From Thermogemmatispora tikiterensis (GTDB lineage: Bacteria > Chloroflexota > Ktedonobacteria > Ktedonobacterales > Ktedonobacteraceae), in NCBI RefSeq assembly GCF_003268475.1, contig NZ_MCIF01000002.1, positions 2,338,259 to 2,402,258 of the forward strand: a stretch of DNA of 64,000 bases. Direction: 5' to 3'. Shown one piece after another: positions 1 through 7,728 of this stretch. The notes beneath the pieces were generated by a model. It saw only the letters and a program-made list of their open reading frames with translations. It was not told the DNA's origin and made no database searches. Position 1 is the first letter of the stretch; each line of letters starts with the position of its first letter. The translations under genes and the position numbers were made by a program.

Positions 1-1636
1 ACCAATGCCTGAAACCGTACTGCCAGAGGGCCTTGCGCTCCTGACGCGTGCGCTGAAAGGAATGCTGCAGTAAGGCGTACTCATCGACTGTGACCACCCC
101 ATTGCTCACCTCGGAGGCCAGAAATTCGCGAATGATTGCCGCCTCCTGGGCCAGGGAGCGGATCAGCAGATAGAGCAGCAGCATCTGAGCCAGGAAAGGG
201 GGAATATAGTCACAGATAATCGTCACCAGAGCCAGCATGGCCACATGCGTATTGCCAGGATTAGCCTGAACCTCTATGCCCGCCTGAATGTCCACAAAAT
301 CGAAAAAGCTGTGCAGCATGACGGCCATGATATAGCCCAGTAAGGGTGTGATCACCTGCTGCCAGCGCGAGCGCGTGTGGCGCGTGTAGCCAAGCATTGA
401 GCCAAAGCAGGCGGTAAAGGTCGGATGCCCCAGCCAGCCTAGCACAACACGATAGATGATCAGAAAGACCAGCGAGTTGCGATAACCGGTGGCGAAATAG
501 CTGAAGTTCTCCACCAGGGCGAAGCCAGCCCCGATCATGGCCGAGTAGACAATGCCGTCCGTGATATTGTCGAACTGGTCGCGCAGAACCAGAAAGAGCA
601 GGAGCAGGCCCAGCCCTTTGACGGTCTCTTCAGTGAAACCGGCATTGAGACCCTGCAAGGCCGAGCGCAAAACCGTACTCGTACCCGGCGCCAGCAGGTT
701 GAGAAGCACGCTATCGATCAGGCGCTCAATAAAAAAGGCGGTGGGGATGGCGATTACCATGCCCCAGAGAAAGGTAGCCAGACGAAGATACCACGGTTCG
801 CGCTCGAAGCGATCAATGAAGTTGACGAGCAGCAAGGTCCCGAGCGCAGGAACGAGAGGAATAGTGAGGGCAGCCAGCAGACTGGAAGCCCCATTCTGAG
901 TGAGGGCATTGATGCCGATGAAACTGTTGAGAATGAGGGTGATGAGGGCACAGATGGCGAGGATGCTGAGTCCGACACCGGCCATAAGCCAGCGTATCCG
1001 CCTCCCCAGCCGCGGCGAGAGGGCGAATTGCATGGTCACACCTGCTCCAAGCAGGCTCTCCTCCTCACTCTCCCTCTCGTCCCAGGGTCCACAGACTGCC
1101 GCCTCTTCGCCACCCGGCGGTAAGGTGGCTGGAAGGGGGTTGCCAGGTGCAGATAACACTGCCTGGGGCTGAGCGCTCGGCAGCAGCTGCGTGACTTGCT
1201 CAGCATAGCTAGCCCGAGCCTGCTCTCTCTGACTTTCGCTTCCTCCAACGACGGCCACATGGGGAGCCAGGAATTGGAGCATCGTGCTACCTAAGACGAT
1301 GAGGTCCTGCGAGCGCAGTGGGAAACGCACATGCGAGGGAATGGCCTGCCCATTGACCCGGATCACGTTGTGGGGTGTCAGATTGATAATGTACCAGCAG
1401 CCATCACTATCAAGCACCACACGCGCATGCTCCCGCGAGACCGAGAGATCCATCAAGACGATGTCGTTGCTGAGGGCCCGCCCAATGCTGGTTTCACGTC
1501 GTGTCAGCACATGCACTAGCTGCTCATCGGGCAGCCAGGCGGCAGGATAGGGCGTACGTATGGTCCAACCCCGCGTCGTCTGGGGTTGCAGGTGGGGCAT
1601 GCGCACCACCCGTAGCACACCATAGCTCTGGCTCAT
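1..1636 (-). CDS. FHA domain / PrsW-type intramembrane protease, 3' end cut by window edge
   Basis: The frame opens with ATG at 1636 (AGGA about 12 bases upstream) and stays open to base 1, giving 545 residues with no stop, so the C-terminus is missing. Residues about 45-120 form an FHA phosphopeptide-binding domain: IGRALSNDI followed by SREHA and VNG are the classic FHA signature. A low-complexity linker follows, then several membrane segments from about residue 215. The second half matches the PrsW family of glutamic-type intramembrane proteases: DRFEREPWYLR at about 275-285, FTEETVKG (E335, E336, K339), a VENFSYF block, GHPTFTACFG, and HSFFDF near the end. In PrsW the paired Glu and the later His residues form the active centre. 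The FHA domain suggests that proteolysis or docking is tied to Thr-phosphorylated partners; a Ser/Thr kinase lies at 43.9 kb. Family call firm; substrate unknown. Confidence 0.85.
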   Translation of the reverse strand, partial: MSQSYGVLRVVRMPHLQPQTTRGWTIRTPYPAAWLPDEQLVHVLTRRETSIGRALSNDIVLMDLSVSREHARVVLDSDGCWYIINLTPHNVIRVNGQAIPSHVRFPLRSQDLIVLGSTMLQFLAPHVAVVGGSESQREQARASYAEQVTQLLPSAQPQAVLSAPGNPLPATLPPGGEEAAVCGPWDERESEEESLLGAGVTMQFALSPRLGRRIRWLMAGVGLSILAICALITLILNSFIGINALTQNGASSLLAALTIPLVPALGTLLLVNFIDRFEREPWYLRLATFLWGMVIAIPTAFFIERLIDSVLLNLLAPGTSTVLRSALQGLNAGFTEETVKGLGLLLLFLVLRDQFDNITDGIVYSAMIGAGFALVENFSYFATGYRNSLVFLIIYRVVLGWLGHPTFTACFGSMLGYTRHTRSRWQQVITPLLGYIMAVMLHSFFDFVDIQAGIEVQANPGNTHVAMLALVTIICDYIPPFLAQMLLLYLLIRSLAQEAAIIREFLASEVSNGVVTVDEYALLQHSFQRTRQERKALWQYGFRHW

Positions 1637-1794
1637 TGTTCATATGTTCCTGCGGCGATAGCTGTGTTGATCGTCAGTACATACCCTACCTGTTCCCCAC
1701 GCACTACGCCTTGGACGCCCTGCACACCCAGCCCAGGCCGTGTCGCTGCTATATAATGGTAGCATAGAAAGCGCAGGGAGAGTAAGCCACCTGG

Positions 1795-1842
1795 CCGCAG
1801 GGGTGGCACTCCCGCCGCCCGCAGGGGTGGCACTCCCGCCGC
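1795..1842. repeat. 24-bp perfect tandem duplication
   Basis: Two identical adjacent copies (1795-1818 and 1819-1842) of a GC-rich 24-bp unit that contains GGGTGGCACTCCCGCC. They sit in the gap between the cas6 stop and the FHA/PrsW start. Each unit can fold on itself (GGGTGGCACTCCC is nearly self-complementary). The rest of gap 1637-1901 shows no gene. Confidence 0.8.
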
Positions 1843-1901
1843 GCGCAGACACCAGACTGTGAGCGGCGTAAGGGCCTATATTCAGTAAAGTGCTCCTCTT
1901 C

Positions 1902-2903
1902 CTAGAGAGGACGCACTCGCCCCATACCCATAGGCGTTTTGTACCCTACGCCACAGTAGAAGGCTAAATAGGCGAGAAGCCAGAGCTGTTGCCGTACTGT
2001 TAGGGAAAGCCCCGCCGCCGGCGACGGCGCTGGGGCCGACGGGGGATCAGGCCCGCGCAGGCGATAGACGCAACGCCCGATAAAGCCCGGCTGAACATGC
2101 GTAGAGAAATGCACCTGATGCGGCCGCAGGTCATAGTCGTCGATAACAACACCATCGTCAAGAATATACTCTTCGATCAGCTCGGGCTGGACCAGCGCGG
2201 CCAGCTCGCGCGTCTCCGGCTCCTGGGCTACCAGCTCTTGCCAGCGTTTGGCCAGCCCGGGGAAGAGGTAGCGTGGCAAAGGCAACAGAGCATAATAGTT
2301 GCCATAAACCTTGTTGCGCGTGTTGATCCAGTTGAAAGTTGTGAGCGAATCAAATTCTAGAGTCATACGCTCGCAGTGCGCCGGTTGCAACAAGGCCGCC
2401 TGCTCGGCCAGATCATGAAAGGTGGTGAAGCCGGTCCAGCGCGCAGGGTCGTCCGGGCTGGCAATGACCTCTTCGAGCAGAAAGACCTGACGCCCAATCT
2501 GCATGAAAGGCGAGCGTCGCAAATTTCCGCTCAAGTGGTTGAATTGAATAAGGGCCTTGTAGAAGTGCGGGAACAGCTCACCGAGCAGCAAGGTAATGCG
2601 GATCGTATAGGTTTTCTCCGGACTGAGCGGGAGGTGCCGATTGTTGCGCTCCGCCTCTCTAACCTGGGCCGGCGGCAGCGGAAATTGCAGACTGGAGCAG
2701 GTGAAGAGGCGACGCTTGTTTCCTTCGTGGAGGCGTGCAGAGACGTCTGGGGCGGCACCACGCAGCCATTCGAGCCAGGCTCCATGGACCAGCTCTCCCG
2801 AAAACGGCATCAAGGTTCCAGGCTGCAATGGTCGCAATCGCAGATGCAGGGCATAAAGATCAGCTTTGAAGCTGCCCGGTGATGTTAGAGCTGTGGTTTC
2901 CAT
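1902..2903 (-). CDS. cas6: CRISPR-associated endoribonuclease Cas6 (solitary)
   Basis: The 333-residue protein has the Cas6 plan. The N-terminal ferredoxin-like half carries a candidate catalytic His (H40 in SGELVHGAWLEWL), and the C-terminal half ends in the glycine-rich RNA-binding loop GVGYKTPMGMG (about 318-328), the hallmark of the Cas6 superfamily. FIGRCVYRL precedes the last helix region. Cas6 enzymes cut the CRISPR precursor transcript within each repeat to make guide RNAs for type I and III systems. AAGGGGCGAGC before the ATG supplies a ribosome site. No repeat array and no cas1, cas2, cas10, cas7 or cas5 gene lies in the window; the neighbours are a PrsW protease and a CCA-type enzyme, so it is isolated here. 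It may act in trans on arrays elsewhere or be a remnant. Confidence 0.88.
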   Translation of the reverse strand: METTALTSPGSFKADLYALHLRLRPLQPGTLMPFSGELVHGAWLEWLRGAAPDVSARLHEGNKRRLFTCSSLQFPLPPAQVREAERNNRHLPLSPEKTYTIRITLLLGELFPHFYKALIQFNHLSGNLRRSPFMQIGRQVFLLEEVIASPDDPARWTGFTTFHDLAEQAALLQPAHCERMTLEFDSLTTFNWINTRNKVYGNYYALLPLPRYLFPGLAKRWQELVAQEPETRELAALVQPELIEEYILDDGVVIDDYDLRPHQVHFSTHVQPGFIGRCVYRLRGPDPPSAPAPSPAAGLSLTVRQQLWLLAYLAFYCGVGYKTPMGMGRVRPL

Positions 2904-3101
2904 GCTCGCCCCTTCCGAGAACTCTCATATATAGCTGTACCACAAGTTAATGGTTGCAACTGCCACAACTGTATGTTAGCATAAAATACGTATAACCTCT
3001 TGTCCAGCAGGAGTAGGAAAGGTGGCTGCAGACGGGACAGGGAGAAGCTCCTTTTTCCGCTTCCAGGCATTGCCACATCGATCTAATGAGCAGAGAGAGA
3101 G

Positions 3102-4700
3102 ATGTCGGTGCCTTTTTTAGAGCAAGGAACCTACGAGTTACTGCAGCAGGTAGCGCGCTTCTTTGCAGAGCGGCACCAGACCCAGGTTTATCTGGTAGGC
3201 GGAGCCTTGCGCAACCTGCTGCTGGGCCAGCCCAGCGTCGATTGGGATCTGGTTGTCGTCGGCGAGGCGCCGCTGCTGGCGCGTCAACTGGCCGATACTC
3301 TCGGCGGCTATTATGCCCATATGCATGAGAAGGCCAGCCGGGTTGTGGTGCGCACACCAGCGGGAGAGTGGACGCTCGATGTGGCCCCACTGACGGGAGC
3401 CAGTATTGAGGAAGATCTGCGCCAGCGCGATTTTACAGTGAATGCCCTGGCGCTGCCCCTGGACGTCCTCTTGAGCCTCTCCTCTTCTTCCTCCCTGGCC
3501 TCCCTGCCGTGGATCGATCCCTGTGGGGGCCTCGCCGATGCTCATGCGCGTCTGCTACGGGCAGTCAATGCGGAGGTCTTTCGCTCCCGCCCGGTGCGTC
3601 TGCTGCGAGCCATTCGCCTCGCCCGCCGCTACTCTCTGCAGATCGAGCCGACCACAGAAGCCCTTATCCGCCACGATGCTGAACTGTTAGCGACCGAGGT
3701 GGCAGAGCGCCTCCACGCCGAGCTATACAGGCTACTCGAACAGGAGGATGCCACCCGCAGTCTGCATCTGCTCGATCGCTACGGCCTGCTGACTGTACTG
3801 GTACCAGAGCTGATACCCGCCCGAGGCATGCCACAGCCCCCTCCCCATTACTGGGACGTTTTTGAGCACTCGCTAGAAACCGTGAGCGCCCTGGAAGGGG
3901 TGGCTCGCACGCTGTATCCCGATCCGTCGCCGCTGGATGAGCTGTCCTGCTCTTCGTGGTGCCTGCCGCTGCTGATGGCCCCTGAGCAGACGGAGACGAT
4001 GGCCCAGCTGCGCGCTCTGGTAGCCGAGGCCAGCCGGCAGAACCTGCTGCAGCTCGCCGAGCTGACGAAACCAGCCTGGAAGCTGGCTGCCCTGCTGCAC
4101 GATATCGGCAAACCGGCCACTCTGAGCTACGATGAGCAAGGGATAAGCCATTTCTATGGCCACCAACAGGCTGGCGTGCCGCTCGCCGAGGACGTGATGA
4201 AACGTCTGAGTGCGAGCAGTCACGACCGCCATCTGGTGCGTCTGGTAACGCTCCACCACATGCGTCCGGGCCAGCTCGCGCAGCAGGAGATTGTGACACC
4301 GCGCGCTATTCGTCGTTACTTTGTCGATCTGGGCACCCAGGGCCTGCATGTGGCTCTCTTCTCACTGGCCGACCATCTAGCCACCTACGGCCCCGGCTAT
4401 GGCGGGCGCCCCGCCGGAGCCTGGGAGGCACATCTTACCTGCGTGGCGCTGCTGCTGCGCAGCTACCTCTACGAGCGCGAGCGCTTTCTACCAACACGCC
4501 TGCTGACGGGCCACGAGCTGATGCGCCGTTTGGGACTGGAGCCTGGTCCCCTGATCGGCGAGTTGCTCGAAGTCATCGCTGAGGCGCGCGCCGAGGAGCG
4601 TATCCACTCGAAGGAGGAGGCCCTCTGGCTGGCCCGCGAGTATCTGCAGGCCCACGCAACTGGCAGCAGCGAGGCACCTGATCCTGACTCAGACAGCTGA
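3102..4700 (+). CDS. cca: CCA tRNA nucleotidyltransferase / poly(A) polymerase family with HD domain
   Basis: A 532-residue class II nucleotidyltransferase. YLVGGALRNLLLG and DWDLVVVG (residues about 30-50) form the catalytic Gly/Asp core that binds metal and NTP. RDFTVNALALPLD and RLLRAIRLARRYSLQIE are the following head/neck motifs used in base selection. An HD domain follows at about residue 332 (LAALLHDIGKP, then a HHM motif), typical of the longer bacterial members. These enzymes add or repair the 3' CCA of tRNAs, or add only part of it; which activity applies here cannot be told from sequence. The ATG at 3102 follows a purine-rich GAGAGAGA. The gene is monocistronic in appearance: 272 bases separate it from the next gene, and it diverges from cas6. 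Confidence 0.85.
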   Translation: MSVPFLEQGTYELLQQVARFFAERHQTQVYLVGGALRNLLLGQPSVDWDLVVVGEAPLLARQLADTLGGYYAHMHEKASRVVVRTPAGEWTLDVAPLTGASIEEDLRQRDFTVNALALPLDVLLSLSSSSSLASLPWIDPCGGLADAHARLLRAVNAEVFRSRPVRLLRAIRLARRYSLQIEPTTEALIRHDAELLATEVAERLHAELYRLLEQEDATRSLHLLDRYGLLTVLVPELIPARGMPQPPPHYWDVFEHSLETVSALEGVARTLYPDPSPLDELSCSSWCLPLLMAPEQTETMAQLRALVAEASRQNLLQLAELTKPAWKLAALLHDIGKPATLSYDEQGISHFYGHQQAGVPLAEDVMKRLSASSHDRHLVRLVTLHHMRPGQLAQQEIVTPRAIRRYFVDLGTQGLHVALFSLADHLATYGPGYGGRPAGAWEAHLTCVALLLRSYLYERERFLPTRLLTGHELMRRLGLEPGPLIGELLEVIAEARAEERIHSKEEALWLAREYLQAHATGSSEAPDPDSDS

Positions 4701-4972
4701 CGAGTGTTGGCCAATGGCTCAGCCAGGATGGCGCTCTCTTCACCAGCTTCCCAGGCAAGCCAGGCCGTCTGCTCGCCTGGTGAGGCCGTTGAGCCAGGCC
4801 CGTTCTCGGCTCCTGACACTATTCTTACCCGGCAGCCAGCTCTGCATAATAGTTCCGCACTCGTGCTCTGTTCCATTCAAAGACCCCGTGCTATAATAAC
4901 TGGCGATACCCGGCAGCCAAACAATTCCTCAAGTCACCTGGTTCAACAATTCCCAAATAGGAAACGAAAAGT

Positions 4973-6163
4973 ATGGCCAAAAAGCGCAAGAAAAATAGCG
5001 GCAGCGGCTCCTCAGCAGTCCAGCGACGGGCCCAGATCCAGGCGCAAGCGCAGCTACAGAGCCGCAGCCAGCAGGGCGCCAGTGGAGCCACCGCCGGGGG
5101 AGTCCAGGGCGGCAATGCCTCCCCGAGCACAGCGGGGACAACAGGCACTCCTGCCAGGAGCGTCAGCACTTCCAGCAGTTCCACCGCGCGCAGCAGCACC
5201 CGCACGGAATCGACTAGCCGCCCGAGTAGCAGCGCTCGTCAGCCACAGCGCCGCTACACACGCCAGCGCATCAGTGGGCGGACACGCTGGCTCATCGTCG
5301 CCGGGGCCCTGGTTGTCGTGCTAGCAATCATTGGAGGCTTTATCTTCCTCTCGCAGCAGCACAGCAGCCCTGGAGCACGTGGCGGCACCGATCCCGAGGT
5401 TCTGAATACGGTCACTCGCCTCGACACCAATCTGCTGGCCCAAATCGGGACTGGTGGCCAGAAGAATCCATTGCAGGCCGTCACAAACCGCGACCGTCTG
5501 GTAGGTCCCCACGGCAAGCCCGAGGTCTTCTACTGGGGTGCAGAGTTCTGCCCGTATTGCGCCGCGGAACGCTGGTCGCTGGTGGTCGCTCTGAGTCGCT
5601 TTGGCCACTTCAGCGCTCTCCCAGAGACGACCTCTTCCAGCAGCGATGTCTATCCCGATACGGCAACGTTCACCTTCTACGGCAGCAACTATACCAGCTC
5701 CTATATTGATTTTGTGCCGCTGGAGGTGGAGGACCGCAATCAGCAGCCGCTGCAGACGCCCAACCAGGATCAGCAACAACTGGTGAACGCCCTCAATCCC
5801 AGCGGCGGCTTCCCTTTCCTGGACATCGCTAATATCTATATGTCGCAAGGCCAGACCGTCGACCCGGGGCTGCTCAGTGGTCTCTCGCAGAAGGATATCG
5901 CGATTCAGATGACCAATTCAAGCACGTCCATTTCGAAGAGCATCCTGGGCGTGGCTAACTATCTGACGGCGGGGATCTGTGTGGCGACCAACGATCAACC
6001 GGCCAGCGTCTGTAAGGCTTCGTTTATTCAGACGATTGAGAAGCAGCTCCCACGGGTAGCCCTGGCCCGCTCTGACTCCGTGGCAATCAACCTGACCTCA
6101 CTCAGCGAGGGCCTGCCACCGAGCAGTAGCAGCCGCCCGCGTAGCGGCAGTCGGTCCATCTAG
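4973..6163 (+). CDS. DUF929-type membrane-anchored thioredoxin-fold protein
   Basis: This 396-residue protein has a basic start (MAKKRKKN), a long Ser/Thr/Gln/Ala-rich region to about residue 100, one membrane segment (about 106-127) and an outside domain. The latter reads [18 protein letters not shown] with a CPYC redox pair at 193-196, followed by [19 protein letters not shown] and a [12 protein letters not shown] strand. That order matches DUF929, a thioredoxin-like family best known from archaea. A role in extracytoplasmic thiol-disulfide chemistry is inferred. Two further Cys (ICVATN and VCKASF) could form a structural disulfide. A TATAAT at 4892-4897 in the upstream gap could be its -10 box, with a weak TTCCAT -35. 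The stop at 6161-6163 is followed by a 7-bp inverted repeat (GGCTCGG/CCGAGCC) at 6189-6220. Confidence 0.75.
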   Translation: MAKKRKKNSGSGSSAVQRRAQIQAQAQLQSRSQQGASGATAGGVQGGNASPSTAGTTGTPARSVSTSSSSTARSSTRTESTSRPSSSARQPQRRYTRQRISGRTRWLIVAGALVVVLAIIGGFIFLSQQHSSPGARGGTDPEVLNTVTRLDTNLLAQIGTGGQKNPLQAVTNRDRLVGPHGKPEVFYWGAEFCPYCAAERWSLVVALSRFGHFSALPETTSSSSDVYPDTATFTFYGSNYTSSYIDFVPLEVEDRNQQPLQTPNQDQQQLVNALNPSGGFPFLDIANIYMSQGQTVDPGLLSGLSQKDIAIQMTNSSTSISKSILGVANYLTAGICVATNDQPASVCKASFIQTIEKQLPRVALARSDSVAINLTSLSEGLPPSSSSRPRSGSRSI

Positions 6164-6518
6164 AAAATCTGTCTGTTTGCTCTCAAGCGGCTCGGGAGGC
6201 GGCTTCTGCCCTTCCGAGCCTGGCTGCACTACGGTTGACAAGCCTATCTAGATGACGTACCATTACCTTGTGACATTCCGCTGGGGCAGAAGTCGGGCGG
6301 CTTCTGCTGGAAGCTGTGCACGCACCATACCAGGAGGCGGTTTCTCGCCAAGGGCTTCCCTGGTGAGCGAGGCAGGCGTGCGGCAAAACCGCAGATCCGT
6401 GGGAAGAGCGGGCCATCCCCCAACTGCAGGGATACGCCCAGCTGCCCGTTTGCTCCCTCTGACCGCACCTATCCCGCGGTGGGGAGATGTTCCAGAATAA
6501 GAACAGGATAGAGAGTGT

Positions 6519-6536
6519 CTGGCTGGCTGGCTGGCT
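6519..6536. repeat. CTGG tetranucleotide repeat, 4.5 copies
   Basis: CTGG repeated without interruption from 6519, inside the gap before nadK. Four-base units change frame or spacing when a copy is gained or lost. Confidence 0.8.
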
Positions 6537-6671
6537 CGCAGTCAAGGCCGAAGCCCATGAGGTGGGGAACCTGCCTCACCGCCGCTGGGACTGGACCCCG
6601 AGGCTGGCGGCGGTTTTCTCTGTTACCAGGGCCGTGGAGACAGCAGCCAGGCGCGCTTTCTCAGATCTGCT

Positions 6672-6704
6672 CGACCGACCGACCGACCGACTGACCCGAC
6701 TGAC
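6672..6704. repeat. CGAC tetranucleotide repeat upstream of nadK
   Basis: Five perfect CGAC copies (6672-6691), then degenerate TGAC, CCGAC and TGAC copies to 6704. The block ends two bases before the GGAG ribosome site (6706-6709) of nadK. Confidence 0.8.
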
Positions 6705-6715
6705 TGGAGCCATCT

Positions 6716-7558
6716 GTGAAGGTCATCGCCATATTCTATCAGGGCCGCAAACAGCACACCGCTGAGGCTGCAGCCCAGATTGAACCATTCCTACGCCGCC
6801 GCGGCTACGAGGTCCGTAGTGTTGATATCCGCGAGGAGGGGGAGGAAACCCCCGAGGGCCTCTTGCAGGGCTGTGAGCTGGTCATCGTGCTAGGCGGCGA
6901 TGGAACGATTTTGCACGCCGCACGCCTGTGTGCTGCCGATGGCATTCCAATTGTAGGAGTAAAGTACGGGCGCGTCGGCTTTCTGACGGAACTGGAACCC
7001 CGCGATCTTCCTTACGAGCTTGTACACTATCTGGAGAAGGATGATTCGGTCTGGGTGGATACGCGCACGATGCTCACCGCCACCCTGGACCAGGAAGGAC
7101 AAAGCGAGACCTTTCTGGCACTCAATGACATTGTGATCGCACGCGGCACCTGGCCCCGCGTAGTGCAGGTAGGTATCTGGATCGACGATCATTTTTATAG
7201 CACAACCTATGCCGATGGGGTTATCGTCTCAACGGCTACCGGCTCAACGGCCTATAATTTAGCTGTTGGGGGACCTCTGCTTCACCCACAGGTGCAGAGC
7301 ATGGTCCTGACACCTATCGCTCCTCATCTGGCTTCTGATCGCTCGCTCATTCTTCACCCCGATGCCTGCGTGCGCCTGCAAATCGTGACCGGCTCGCAAA
7401 GCGGCGTCTTCTCTGCCGACGGCCAACTGAATCGCGAGATACGCAACGGTGCAATGGTCACTGTCCAGAAAAGCCAATACGAGACCCGCTTCCTGCGACG
7501 CCGACCACCAACTTACTTTTACCAGATTATCAATGCGAAGCTGAGAGATGACGAGTAG
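6716..7558 (+). CDS. nadK: NAD kinase
   Basis: A 280-residue ATP-NAD kinase that phosphorylates NAD to NADP in the cytoplasm. The signature LGGDGTILHAAR (GGDGT at about 60-64) binds ATP and metal, and GRVGFLTE is the next conserved block. The second half has GVIVSTATGSTAYNLAVGGPL, the NAD-binding NE/D-TGSTAY segment, and SDRSLIL near the end. Length is usual for the family. Translation starts at GTG 6716, six bases after GGAG (6706-6709). A CGAC microsatellite ends immediately before that ribosome site. NadD, an earlier step of the same pathway, is encoded at 19.7 kb. Confidence 0.93.
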   Translation: MKVIAIFYQGRKQHTAEAAAQIEPFLRRRGYEVRSVDIREEGEETPEGLLQGCELVIVLGGDGTILHAARLCAADGIPIVGVKYGRVGFLTELEPRDLPYELVHYLEKDDSVWVDTRTMLTATLDQEGQSETFLALNDIVIARGTWPRVVQVGIWIDDHFYSTTYADGVIVSTATGSTAYNLAVGGPLLHPQVQSMVLTPIAPHLASDRSLILHPDACVRLQIVTGSQSGVFSADGQLNREIRNGAMVTVQKSQYETRFLRRRPPTYFYQIINAKLRDDE

Positions 7559-7728
7559 GATCGCTCGTACGCTCACGCGCTCGCTCATCCCCCGATGCCA
7601 GGCGCGCGCTCACCCGCACTCCCTTCAGCAACGGGTGCCAGGTGGCGACCCGGCTGCCGGTCCGATCCTCCGGCCCGCTGTTGTCTCCCGCTTTGCTCAT
7701 CCGTTGAGAAAGTTGCCTGTGCAGTGCC

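Larger units (their letters stand above)
6164..6715. other. 552-bp gap with no convincing gene
   Basis: The short open frames here have poor codon use and no ribosome sites. The gap holds an inverted repeat at 6189-6220, a 7-bp hairpin with arms 6286-6292 and 6301-6307 (GCAGAAG/CTTCTGC), and two 4-bp-unit microsatellites (6519-6536 and 6672-6704) just before nadK. No known RNA family was recognised. Confidence 0.5.

Noticed and set aside
1637..2903. CRISPR repeats near cas6
   Set aside because: Only a two-copy tandem duplication without spacers is present; no regularly spaced repeats.
3138..4876. Long minus-strand frames opposite the CCA gene
   Set aside because: Shadow frames with Arg/Ala/Gly-rich nonsense composition opposite a well-recognised gene.
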